Assembly (NCBI RefSeq): GCF_014873485.1
Contig: NZ_JADBDT010000001.1
Location: 1,860,001 to 1,924,000 of the forward strand
Source of the DNA: Sphingopyxis sp. OAS728
Lineage (GTDB): Bacteria > Pseudomonadota > Alphaproteobacteria > Sphingomonadales > Sphingomonadaceae
Length of the DNA stretch: 64,000 bases
Direction: 5' to 3'
The notes under the pieces were generated by a model that saw only the letters and a list, made by a program, of their open reading frames with translations, had not been told where the DNA came from and made no database searches. Made by a program: the position numbers and the translations under genes. Shown piece after piece: positions 30,245 through 37,913 of this stretch (its first letter is position 1; each line of letters begins with the position of its first letter).

Positions 30245-30652
30245 ATGAAACCCCCGATCGTCCCGGTCTTGCTGGTCCTGGCGGGCCTGTCCGCGCCCGT
30301 ATCGGCGCAGTTGCCGCCACCCGATCCCGCCGCTCCCCTCGTGGCCGAGGCCACCGCGACCGAAGTTCGCGCAGCCCCGGCCCTTCCGGTGGCGCCCGAA
30401 CGCAAATCGCCGATGCTGAAGGATACCGAGCTCGATACGCTGCGCGGCGGCCAGTCGCTCGTCATCACCAATCAGACGATGGACTCGATCGTCAGCGGCA
30501 ACGTCCTCAATGGCGACTATACGGCGGGATCGGTCACGCTGAGCGACCTCGCGCTGTCCAATTTCAACGGTGTCGGCAATCTGCTGATCAACACCGGCGC
30601 GCAGGTCAGTGCCCAGAGCGGCATGAACCTGACCATCAACCTCGGCGACTGA
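30245..30652 (+). CDS. Secreted small protein with double-glycine site, candidate amyloid subunit 2
   Basis: The 135-residue protein has a signal peptide (1 to about 21), a Pro/Ala-rich linker, then ELDTLRGG at 62-69. That sequence matches the double-glycine leader consensus cut by C39 peptidases (E at -8, L at -7, L at -4, G at -2 and -1). The 66-residue part after it begins QSLVITNQT and contains NLLINTG (112-118) near a C-terminus ending in alternating hydrophobic and Asn/Gly residues (MNLTINLGD). The peptidase gene starts 8 bases downstream. It probably yields a small, beta-prone secreted peptide after cleavage; this is inferred. Confidence 0.6.
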   Translation: MKPPIVPVLLVLAGLSAPVSAQLPPPDPAAPLVAEATATEVRAAPALPVAPERKSPMLKDTELDTLRGGQSLVITNQTMDSIVSGNVLNGDYTAGSVTLSDLALSNFNGVGNLLINTGAQVSAQSGMNLTINLGD

Positions 30653-30659
30653 GCGCACC

Positions 30660-31394
30660 ATGCGGGCCCTGCGCACCTTGATCGCGGGTCTGCTGTGCGC
30701 CGCAGCCGCGGCGCCCGCTGCCGCCGAAGTCCGGCTGACCGGCCCCGAAACGGGCGGCAATTATCAGCTCCAGGTGATGACCTGGTGGGACATCCCCTTC
30801 CGTTCCGTTATTCGCCAACGTTATGATTTCAGCTGCGGCTCAGCCGCGATCGCGACCCTGCTAACCTATCATTATGGCGCACCGACATCGGAGACGATGC
30901 CCTTTCGCGCGATGTGGGAAAAGGGCGACCGCGAGGCGATTCGCAAGGTCGGCTTCTCGATGCTCGACATGAAAACCTACCTCGCCTCGCGCGGCTTTCG
31001 CGCTGAAGGCTTCCGGATCACCGCCGAGCAATTGAAACAGGTGAAGCGTCCGACCATCGTCCTGATGGATCTCAAGGGATTCAAGCATTTCGTCGTCGTC
31101 AAAGGCGTTCGCGGCGACCGCGTGCTGACGGGCGACTCGGTGCTCGGCCTCAACGAATATTCGCTCAGCGACTTCGAAAAACATTGGAACGGCATCGCGC
31201 TTGCGATCGTCGAGGGCGGCACCAAACGGCCCGCGTTCAACCTCGCTGGCGACTGGGGCCCCTGGTCACAGGCGCCGCTCGAAGCAGACGGGTCGCTTCA
31301 CGTCTCGGTCGGCGATCTGACGACCAACCTGCCCCCCCAATATCAGCTGACGCCGCAGATCCTGCTCGATGTGCGCGTCGGCACCGTGAAATGA
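30660..31394 (+). CDS. Periplasmic C39-family cysteine peptidase (FapD-like)
   Basis: The 244-residue protein has a signal peptide (1 to about 22) and a peptidase C39 domain with oxyanion Q53, catalytic C59 (RQRYDFSCGSAA), H143 (FKHFVVV) and D159 (TGDS). It lacks the transporter and ATPase domains of bacteriocin exporters, so it should act in the periplasm as a stand-alone protease. Stand-alone C39 peptidases of this kind occur as FapD in the Pseudomonas functional-amyloid operon. Candidate substrates with an L-x3-R-G-[GT] site are encoded on both sides and in the convergent outer-membrane gene. Its stop overlaps the next gene by ATGA. Confidence 0.8.
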   Translation: MRALRTLIAGLLCAAAAAPAAAEVRLTGPETGGNYQLQVMTWWDIPFRSVIRQRYDFSCGSAAIATLLTYHYGAPTSETMPFRAMWEKGDREAIRKVGFSMLDMKTYLASRGFRAEGFRITAEQLKQVKRPTIVLMDLKGFKHFVVVKGVRGDRVLTGDSVLGLNEYSLSDFEKHWNGIALAIVEGGTKRPAFNLAGDWGPWSQAPLEADGSLHVSVGDLTTNLPPQYQLTPQILLDVRVGTVK

Positions 31395-31969
31395 GGCCGA
31401 CCATGTCCCCCCGCATCCTCCTGCTCGCCTTTGCGCCCATACTCCTCGCGGCGAGTGAGCCGACGGCCGACGATCCGCTCGCGGACGCCGAGACGGTGCC
31501 CGATGAGGTGCTGGCGACACAGCGCGGCGGCTTCGCTTTTCAGGGCATGGTGATCGCGTTCGGTGCAGACATTCGCAGCTTCGTGAACGACGAGCTTGCG
31601 CTGCGCACGATCGTCAGCTGGACCCCGCAGGGATCCTCGATCGAGCGCTTCGTATCGCCGGCGCTGACCGCGGTCGACGCCGCGCAGATTCAAGGCGGCA
31701 TTTTGACAAGCGGCGGCATCACGATGCGCGTCGGCGACGAGCCGGTGTTCCTCGCGAACAATGGCCAGACGGCGCTGATCCAGAACACCGATGCGATCCA
31801 GAATATACTCGTCAACACCGCCAGCAACGTCTCGCTGAACCAACAGGTCGACGCCGTGCTCGATATCAGCGGTTATGAAGGGTTCCGCGATGGACTGGCC
31901 TCCACGCGTATGAGCGACGCGATCGGCGCCGCAATGGGTGCACAGACCCTCAGCGCGCTCGGCAACTGA
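31391..31969 (+). CDS. Secreted protein with double-glycine-like site, candidate amyloid subunit 3
   Basis: The 192-residue protein starts at the ATG overlapping the peptidase stop (another ATG is four codons in). It has a signal peptide ending near LLAA (about 21), then EVLATQRGG (39-47) with L at -7 and GG at -2/-1. The part after it is hydrophobic, with short beta-like segments, and contains NILVNTA (138-144) aligned with the NT motif of the other two secreted proteins. It ends in a small amphipathic helix. It is followed by two hairpins, the second a good terminator, so it closes the operon. Confidence 0.6.
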   Translation: MRPTMSPRILLLAFAPILLAASEPTADDPLADAETVPDEVLATQRGGFAFQGMVIAFGADIRSFVNDELALRTIVSWTPQGSSIERFVSPALTAVDAAQIQGGILTSGGITMRVGDEPVFLANNGQTALIQNTDAIQNILVNTASNVSLNQQVDAVLDISGYEGFRDGLASTRMSDAIGAAMGAQTLSALGN

Positions 31970-31977
31970 ACGACCCC

Positions 31978-32038
31978 CCGTCCCCGTTTCGACGGGGACG
32001 GTCACCTCGCCCCGCCTCTTTTGGCGGGGCTTTTCTTT
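31978..32038 (+). terminator. Tandem hairpins ending the secreted-protein operon
   Basis: The first hairpin, CCGTCCCCGT-TTCG-ACGGGGACGG (31978-32001), has a perfect 10-bp stem and a UUCG-type tetraloop. The second, GCCCCGCC-TCTTTT-GGCGGGGC (32009-32030), is followed by TTTTCTTT and is a canonical intrinsic terminator. They lie between two convergent transcription units. Confidence 0.85.
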
Positions 32039-32080
32039 GCGAGGATGGGCGTTTGCGAGAAGAGGCGGTCGGGAGGGGGG

Positions 32081-33520
32081 TTATAATTTCCCGCCAAACG
32101 GCATGCGCAGCGTGATCGACACGTCGGGCGCATCCTCGGTCACGCCGATTTCGAAGCCCATGTTCAGAACGTCGCGCTCGGTCAGGCGATAGGACATTCC
32201 GAAGTTGAGCGAACCGACGTGGATATAGTTGGATTTCTGCTGCGTATCGCCAATCTCGGTCTTGGTCGGGAAGATGTAATTGTGCCGATATCCCAGCGAG
32301 AAGGAAAAGCGCGGGTTGAGCGCGAAGCCGAAGCCGATATTGGCCGACACTGCATCGCCCGGGTCGACGCGTCCGATCAGCACGTCGCCGACCAATTTGT
32401 TCACGTCGCGCGGGATGTGATAAAGATAGGCTGCTCCGCCGTAAATCACCGCGGGATCCGACGGCATCAGGAAATTGACCCCCGGCTGAACCGCCCAGAA
32501 ACCCGATCCGGTCGCGAGTCCGGTGGCAACGCCGAATTCGTCGTAGCCGATCTCGAACGGCCCTTTGCCCGTGTCCGATTTGACCCGCAGCGTTCCGACG
32601 AAGATCGGCTTTTGACCGACCGGGCGATTGAATTGGTACCGGAGCGAGAATTCGGCGTCGCCGACCCCGTCCTCGCGCAGCGCGATCGACCGGACGATGC
32701 CCTCGTCACGCTGCTGGACAACCTCGATCCGGTCGTTCCGATAAAGATAGGGTATGCGCACTTCGGCTTCGAGCCGGTCGGTAATTCCGTAGCGCATCGA
32801 GGCCGTTCCGACGAGCGTATCACGATCAGCGTCAGTCGCCTCGATCAGGCCAATCTGGATCCCCGGGATCAGTTCGATCCCGCGAAAGACGAGGCGGTTG
32901 GTCGACGAGCGCGTATATTCGAGCGAGGGTTCGAAAATGAGGTGGCCGGCGCGGGTCAACACGCCCTGTCCTTCGGGAACCGCCGCGACGCGTTCGGCGG
33001 TCGACTCGGTCGGTGGCGGGGCTTCGCCCACGGGCGCATCGGGCAAGGCGACCGCGTCGCTGCCCGGGCCGGGAAGCGCAGGGCCGGCAACGCCTTGTCC
33101 CCCCATGCCGGTGCCGCGGAACATCTCCAGCGGCGCCTCTGCGAGCGCGAAGGACGAGAGCCGGTCGATCTGCGCCTGCTGCGTGATAAGCTGCCCCTGC
33201 ATCTTCACAATCTGCTGCCGCTGCTCCACCAGCATCGCATTTTGCTGGTCGATCAGCGCGCGCTGTTCGGCCAGGATTCGCCGCTGCGCATCGATCTCGC
33301 TCTCGACGCTCGCCGCCGGCGGGCTTTCGGCCGCAGCGCCCGCACCCGCGGCCGCGGCATTCCATGTCGGCGCAGTGTCGAGGAATGGCAGTGCGTCGCA
33401 CAGGCATTCAAGCGCTGGCGTCTCGTGCGCCTTGGCCTGCGAAGGCGAAAAAACCGCGGACAGCCCGACGGCCGCCACGCCGACATGGCGCAGCACGGGC
33501 GGCGCTATCAAGTTGCTCAT
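32081..33520 (-). CDS. Outer-membrane protein with coiled coil before a beta-barrel (FapF-like)
   Basis: The 479-residue protein has a signal peptide (1 to about 31). A Gln-rich coiled coil follows at about 72-125 (repeats such as LAEQRALIDQQ and LITQQAQIDRL). A Pro/Gly-rich linker contains LEMFRGTG (131-138), and a C-terminal region (about 190-479) has long alternating strands like a barrel. The Pseudomonas Fap exporter FapF has the same order: an N-terminal coiled coil that gates a barrel. The linker motif resembles the L-x3-R-G-G sites of the secreted proteins, so the same C39 peptidase may cut here. The start overlaps the regulator stop (ATGA). I see only fold-level resemblance, not clear sequence identity. 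Confidence 0.65.
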   Translation of the reverse strand: MSNLIAPPVLRHVGVAAVGLSAVFSPSQAKAHETPALECLCDALPFLDTAPTWNAAAAGAGAAAESPPAASVESEIDAQRRILAEQRALIDQQNAMLVEQRQQIVKMQGQLITQQAQIDRLSSFALAEAPLEMFRGTGMGGQGVAGPALPGPGSDAVALPDAPVGEAPPPTESTAERVAAVPEGQGVLTRAGHLIFEPSLEYTRSSTNRLVFRGIELIPGIQIGLIEATDADRDTLVGTASMRYGITDRLEAEVRIPYLYRNDRIEVVQQRDEGIVRSIALREDGVGDAEFSLRYQFNRPVGQKPIFVGTLRVKSDTGKGPFEIGYDEFGVATGLATGSGFWAVQPGVNFLMPSDPAVIYGGAAYLYHIPRDVNKLVGDVLIGRVDPGDAVSANIGFGFALNPRFSFSLGYRHNYIFPTKTEIGDTQQKSNYIHVGSLNFGMSYRLTERDVLNMGFEIGVTEDAPDVSITLRMPFGGKL

Positions 33521-34197
33521 GCACCCGCCCCCTGCCCGGTAAAGCCTCGCCGCGACCGCATCGCGCCCATCTTGTCGATCGCCACGCCCATCTCTTCGCC
33601 GGCGATCGCGCGAAGCCCGTCGAGGTCGACCAGCCGGCACAATTGCGGCCCCTCCAGCTCGATCAGCCCTTGGCGGACAAAGCCCGAGATCGTCCGGCTG
33701 ACCGTATGGATCGTGAGGCCCAGATGATCGGCAATATCGCCGCGCGTCATCGGCAGGGGGATGCTGCCAAGTGCCGACAGCCGCTTCGCTGCGATCAGCA
33801 GAAATGCTGCGACACGTTCGTTGGCGTTCCGCCGGCCGAGCAGGAATATGCACTGATTCGCGCTGTCTAGCGCCCGTTCGAGCGCGCGATTCTGTCCAAA
33901 CGAATCGGGGTCGCCGTTCAGTGCCGGACGGCGCGTCAGGATCGTGTTGGTAACCGCTTCGGCGGCGGCATCGCGCGAGCCATATTCGACGCCGAACACG
34001 TCGCCCTGATAGAAGAATCCCGTCAACTGGCGGTGACCGTCAACGTGGAAATGGCATGTTCTCACCGTGCCCGAGATGACCTCGAACCAGCAATCGCCCG
34101 GATCACCCTGCGAAAAGATGATCTCGCCCTTACGAAATTTTAGAATCGTATCCTGCGGAATCGAACCGCGTTGAAACTCTGCCGAAAGCCCTTGCAC
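33517..34197 (-). CDS. Crp/FNR-family transcription regulator
   Basis: The 226-residue protein has a cyclic-nucleotide-binding-like beta domain (about 20-130) and a C-terminal winged helix with DIADHLGLTIHTVSRTIS as recognition region. The N-terminal cysteine cluster of oxygen-sensing FNR is absent, so it resembles FixK-type members. It begins with GTG at 34197, and its stop overlaps the start of the FapF-like gene. Translational coupling of a regulator to the exporter gene suggests it controls this secretion cluster, possibly both arms. Confidence 0.85.
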   Translation of the reverse strand: MQGLSAEFQRGSIPQDTILKFRKGEIIFSQGDPGDCWFEVISGTVRTCHFHVDGHRQLTGFFYQGDVFGVEYGSRDAAAEAVTNTILTRRPALNGDPDSFGQNRALERALDSANQCIFLLGRRNANERVAAFLLIAAKRLSALGSIPLPMTRGDIADHLGLTIHTVSRTISGFVRQGLIELEGPQLCRLVDLDGLRAIAGEEMGVAIDKMGAMRSRRGFTGQGAGA

Positions 34198-34476
34198 GCC
34201 ACGTCTCCAATCTCAAATTGGTATTTGCGGCGACCCCGTTTGCGAGTCTCATCTGCCTTTGTGGCGGCAGACGCCATCCGGGTAAAAACCAAGAAATTAG
34301 TGTGTATGAACAGCCTAGCAAAATCACTTACGTAATTTTCCTTAGCATTTCAGGAAAGATTAAGACTGAATTTCAGTAGCATAGATGTATTGGCACGCAC
34401 CGTGCCGCTACATGCTTAATTAGCTTAGGTTAATTGCTAAACAGCGCGCAAAGGGATATCATCGGAGCCAGAGCAG
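34198..34476. promoter_or_regulatory. AT-rich divergent promoter region
   Basis: This 279-base stretch between the Crp/FNR gene and the LuxR-type gene is markedly more AT-rich than its surroundings. It contains TTACGTAA near 34330 and two TTAATT segments in CTTAATTAGCTTAGGTTAAT near 34415-34435. I see no gene in it. It presumably carries both divergent promoters, but no clear consensus box was found. Confidence 0.4.
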
Positions 34477-34821
34477 GTGGGTTGCGGCATTGCCGCGCAA
34501 AAGATGCTCGTCGGTCGCAAAGTGTCTACGCCTTGGGTGTCAGGGGATTGCACCGTGCATCGAAACGCTTTGAACGTCGAACCGCATTTGACCTTTCGTG
34601 AGCATCAAATATTGGAATTGGTAGCAGTGGGCTGCTCGGCCAAGCAGATTGCGCTCGAAATCAATATCGCTCCACGAACCGTCGAACGGCATATCGAGAA
34701 TGTGCGGCTAAAGCTCAATGCGCGAAACCGCGCGCATCTGATCACCCAGGCCATGCACCTCGGCCTGTTGGTCATCGAAACGCCGCCACCGGACGAACCG
34801 ACACTCTTCGAACTCAAATGA
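34477..34821 (+). CDS. Stand-alone LuxR-type HTH regulator
   Basis: The product, up to 114 residues, consists essentially of a LuxR/GerE helix-turn-helix (LTFREHQILELVAVGCSAKQ to VERHIENVRLKLNARNRAHLI, about residues 38-90) with no receiver or ligand domain. The start is uncertain: GTG 34477, ATG 34504 and GTG 34555 are all in frame. It lies divergent from the Crp/FNR gene of the secretion cluster. Its target is unknown. Confidence 0.7.
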   Translation: MGCGIAAQKMLVGRKVSTPWVSGDCTVHRNALNVEPHLTFREHQILELVAVGCSAKQIALEINIAPRTVERHIENVRLKLNARNRAHLITQAMHLGLLVIETPPPDEPTLFELK

Positions 34822-34944
34822 TGGCAAAAGCCCACCAAGCCTCGGTCGGGGCTCGCCAGTTCATCAGTTCGAATGAGCTGCCAATCCCGGGGCACCGTCA
34901 ACAGGTCTGCGCCCAGCGCGGCGCGCAACGCGGTCAGATAGGTG

Positions 34945-35493
34945 CTAGTCGCCGTAACCCGACTGCAGAATTTCGGTCGCCAGCGAGGGGGATCGCACCG
35001 CACGTGCAAGGATCAGCGAGCCGATCAACTGCGCAATGACCCGAATCGCCCCTTCCCGGTCCTCGCCATCGGGAAGAACGGCCGATATTTGCGCGATCGA
35101 GGCTTCCAGCCCCGTCTCGAAAGCCGCTCCGAGCGCATCGGAATGCCGCGGCGCCTCGGCGGCGAGCGCAGCATAGGCGCAGCCGTTCGCGGGATGATCG
35201 CGGTGCGCCCCCGACAGATACCAGCGACGCAGCGCCGCCACCGGATCATCCGGCGCCTTCACCATCGCTTCGGCCCAATTTTCCTTATTGTCGGACAGCG
35301 CCCGCGCCGTCGCCTCGACCATCAGCGCATCCTTGTCGGCGAACAGCTTGTAGAAGCCGCCGTGGGTTCGCCCGGCGGCCTCCATCAACCCCGCGATTCC
35401 GACGCCGTCATAGCCAAATTCCCTGAACTGGCGCGCGGCGACACCGACGATCTTGTCGCGGTTTCGCGCGGCTTCCTCTCGGTTCATTCGCAT
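34945..35493 (-). CDS. TetR-family transcription regulator
   Basis: The 182-residue protein has an N-terminal TetR HTH (AARQFREFGYDGVGIAGLMEAAGRTHGGFYKLFADKD split across residues 15-52) and a C-terminal ligand domain. The ATG at 35493 follows AGGAA; a second ATG lies two codons in. It sits 31 bases after the thiolase gene on the same strand, so it probably regulates that gene and itself. Confidence 0.85.
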   Translation of the reverse strand: MRMNREEAARNRDKIVGVAARQFREFGYDGVGIAGLMEAAGRTHGGFYKLFADKDALMVEATARALSDNKENWAEAMVKAPDDPVAALRRWYLSGAHRDHPANGCAYAALAAEAPRHSDALGAAFETGLEASIAQISAVLPDGEDREGAIRVIAQLIGSLILARAVRSPSLATEILQSGYGD

Positions 35494-35524
35494 GTCGCTC
35501 GTTCCTGCCTGTCTTTCCGGCCTG

Positions 35525-36685
35525 TCAGACGGCCTCGAGAATGGTCGCAATGCCCTGCCCGCCGCCGATGCACTGCGTGGCGAGCGCGTAGCGGCCGCCG
35601 GTGCGCCGCAATATCTGCGCCGCCTTCGCGGTGATGCGTGCGCCCGTCGCGCCGAGCGGGTGGCCGAGCGCGAGCGCGCCGCCGTCGATATTGACGATCT
35701 CGCGCGGGATTTCGAGCTCGTTCATGCAGGCGACCGCCTGACTGCCAAAGGCTTCGTTGAGTTCGACGACATCGAGATCGCCAACCGTCAGGCCCGCGCG
35801 CGCCAGCGCCTTGCGCGTCGCGGGGACCGGGCCGATGCCCATATATTCAGGTTCGACCCCGGCGACCGCGGTCGAGCGAATGCGCGCGAGGATATCGAGA
35901 CCGTGCTTCACGGCGAATTCCTCGGACGTCACCAGCGTCGCCACCGCGCCGTCGGTGAGCGGCGACGAGGTTCCGGCGGTGACGAGGCCATCCTCACGAA
36001 ACGCCGGCTTCAGGCCCGCCAGCACGTCGAGCGAGGTGCCGGGACGAATGCAGCCGTCCTGGTCGACGATCGTGCCGTCGGGCAGCACAACGGGCACAAT
36101 CTCTTCGGCGAGCAGGCCTTCCGCCTGCGCCTTCGCCGCCTTGGCGTGCGATTCGACGGCGAGCAGGTCCTGCTCGGCGCGCGCGATATCGTAGCGCGCA
36201 GCGACATTTTCTGCCGTCTGCCCCATCGCGATATAGGCTTCGACGACCTGATCGGTGCCCGGCTCACCGCGGAACGGGAAACGCGGATTGGGCGAGAAGT
36301 TGAAGCCGCCCTGCGGCACCATCGTCATACTTTCGACGCCGCCTGCGATAAAGGCCTCGCCCGCGCCGATCGCGATCTGCCCGGCGGCGATATGGATTGC
36401 GTACATCGACGAACCGCAGAATCGATTGACCGTGCCGCCGCCCAGTTCCTGCGGAAGGCCAGCGAGAAGCGACGCAATTCGGGCGATATTATTGCCCTGC
36501 GCCGCCTCGGGATAGGCGCAGCCGAGCAGCACATCCTCGATCAACGCCGGGTCGAGCCCGCTACGATCGACCAGCGCACGGATCGCCAGCGCGGCGAGAT
36601 CGTCGGGACGGCTGTCCTTGAGCAACCCCTTGCGCGAAAAATGGAACGGGGTGCGTGCATATCCCGCGATGACGGCGTGGGTCAT
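35525..36685 (-). CDS. Thiolase (acetyl-CoA acyltransferase)
   Basis: The 386-residue thiolase has the acyl-accepting cysteine C90 (NRFCGSSM), the GHPLGATGAR segment with the catalytic histidine and the C-terminal CIGGGQG with the second cysteine. It cleaves 3-ketoacyl-CoA with CoA or condenses acyl-CoAs. No partner dehydrogenase lies next to it. AAGGAG precedes the ATG. The gene is followed by a TetR regulator and preceded by a possible operator at 36715-36736. Confidence 0.9.
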   Translation of the reverse strand: MTHAVIAGYARTPFHFSRKGLLKDSRPDDLAALAIRALVDRSGLDPALIEDVLLGCAYPEAAQGNNIARIASLLAGLPQELGGGTVNRFCGSSMYAIHIAAGQIAIGAGEAFIAGGVESMTMVPQGGFNFSPNPRFPFRGEPGTDQVVEAYIAMGQTAENVAARYDIARAEQDLLAVESHAKAAKAQAEGLLAEEIVPVVLPDGTIVDQDGCIRPGTSLDVLAGLKPAFREDGLVTAGTSSPLTDGAVATLVTSEEFAVKHGLDILARIRSTAVAGVEPEYMGIGPVPATRKALARAGLTVGDLDVVELNEAFGSQAVACMNELEIPREIVNIDGGALALGHPLGATGARITAKAAQILRRTGGRYALATQCIGGGQGIATILEAV

Positions 36686-36714
36686 GGTTCAAGCTCCTTC
36701 GGCATTCGACACAA

Positions 36715-36736
36715 TTAGATGTCGATTATAATCTAA
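36715..36736 (-). promoter_or_regulatory. Inverted repeat upstream of the thiolase gene, possible TetR operator
   Basis: TTAGAT (36715-36720) and ATCTAA (36731-36736) form 6-bp arms around a 10-base spacer that includes ATTATAAT. It lies 30-50 bases upstream of the thiolase start, in a promoter position. The TetR gene downstream in the same unit is the natural candidate binder. Confidence 0.4.
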
Positions 36737-36796
36737 AACAATCTGGGAAGAGCGATGCGACGCGTCAAGAAGCGGCCGATGTTTTTTCCGCCGGCC

Positions 36797-37456
36797 TCAG
36801 CCGGGGCGATGGTAACGGGTGACGCTGGTGTCGCGCGCGCCGAGCGCCTCGGCCATCCGGACAAGGTCGGCGAGCGATCCGGCCGCCATCTTGCGCATCA
36901 GATTGCCGCGATGGATTTTCACAGTGATCTCGCTGAGCGACAATTTTCCCGCGACCTGCTTGTTCATCAGCCCTGCGGTCACCAGCGCCATGACCTCGCG
37001 CTCGCGCTCTGTCAGCGTGTCGAAGCGCAGGCGGACATTGCGGTCGCGCCCCTCGGAGTCGCGGCGGCGGCGGTCGACTTCGACCGCCTCACGGACGGCG
37101 AGCAGCAGCGCCTCCTCATCGAACGGCTTAGCGAGAAAACTGACAGCGCCGGCCTTCATACCACGAACGGTCTGGGGAATATCGCCATGCCCGCTGATCA
37201 GGATCACCGGCACATGAAATTCGCTGTCGAGCAGCGCCTGCTGGAAATCGAGGCCGTTGGCGCCCTGGAGCTGGATGTCGAGCAACAGGCAGGCGGCACG
37301 ATCAGCATCGGCAGAGGCGAGATAATCGTCGGGCCCGGCAAAGGCGAGGACCGCGAAACCGGCGGAGCGCAGCAAGCTGTCGAGCGAACCGCGAACGCCG
37401 GCGTCGTCGTCGACGATGCAGATCAGGGGCGGCTGTTCATCGGCATGCTCGGTCAT
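36797..37456 (-). CDS. FixJ-type response regulator
   Basis: The 219-residue protein has a receiver domain with DDD (16-18), phosphoacceptor D60 (LLLDIQLQG), K in FLAKPF, and a C-terminal LuxR-type HTH (LTEREREVMALVTAGLMNKQ). It is encoded 3 bases after a single-domain receiver and downstream of a PAS kinase, so the three genes form one operon. It resembles the regulator at 23781. Confidence 0.86.
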   Translation of the reverse strand: MTEHADEQPPLICIVDDDAGVRGSLDSLLRSAGFAVLAFAGPDDYLASADADRAACLLLDIQLQGANGLDFQQALLDSEFHVPVILISGHGDIPQTVRGMKAGAVSFLAKPFDEEALLLAVREAVEVDRRRRDSEGRDRNVRLRFDTLTEREREVMALVTAGLMNKQVAGKLSLSEITVKIHRGNLMRKMAAGSLADLVRMAEALGARDTSVTRYHRPG

Positions 37457-37459
37457 TGA

Positions 37460-37843
37460 CTACTCCGTCGTTTCGCGGCCGCTCAGGATCGCGTCGATCC
37501 GTTCGAGCAATCCGTCCGGGTCGACCGGCTTCTCCAGAAAGGCCGCCGCGCCCAGCTCCGCCGAGCGCTCGCGCGCCGCCGCGGTCGGATAAGCGGTTAT
37601 GACGATCACCGGGAATGCGCGCCCGATATGATTGAGTTGCTGCTGAAGCGCCAGCCCGTCCATGCCGGGCATGTGCAGGTCTGTGACGAGGCAGCCGGTC
37701 TCGCCGCGATCGGGTGATGCGAGGAAGCTGGCGGCGGACTCGAAGGTCCGCACCTCCCGCCCCGCAGCGCGCAGATAATTCGCGAGGCTGGAACGAACGC
37801 TTTCGTCATCGTCGATGACACAAATGACCGGGTATCGCTTCAA
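37460..37843 (-). CDS. Single-domain CheY-like response regulator
   Basis: The 127-residue protein is only a receiver domain, with DDD (11-13), phosphoacceptor D55 (LVTDLHMPG) and K in FLEKPV. It may act as a phosphate sink or competitor for the FixJ-type regulator encoded next to it, both served by the kinase at 37914. Confidence 0.85.
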   Translation of the reverse strand: MKRYPVICVIDDDESVRSSLANYLRAAGREVRTFESAASFLASPDRGETGCLVTDLHMPGMDGLALQQQLNHIGRAFPVIVITAYPTAAARERSAELGAAAFLEKPVDPDGLLERIDAILSGRETTE

Positions 37844-37913
37844 AACTCTGCTCCGTCCGGCCGTCGTTGGCCGGGATTCGCATCATGTTGCCGCGCGCGG
37901 GCCGGCATTTCCA

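Noticed and set aside
29631..31969. A class II bacteriocin or microcin operon, suggested by double-glycine sites and a C39 peptidase
   Set aside because: The peptidase has its own signal peptide and no ABC-transporter domains, the substrates have Sec signals before the double-glycine site, and there is no immunity gene or ABC exporter. An amyloid-type system fits better, though not proven.
33517..34197. Oxygen-sensing FNR
   Set aside because: The N-terminal cysteine cluster that binds the iron-sulfur centre is missing; the cysteines present are scattered in the beta domain and C-terminus.
34826..34855. Weak hairpin AGCCC/GGGCT followed by TTTT on the minus strand after the TetR gene
   Set aside because: Only five base pairs with a long loop and about 90 bases from the stop; not convincing as a terminator.
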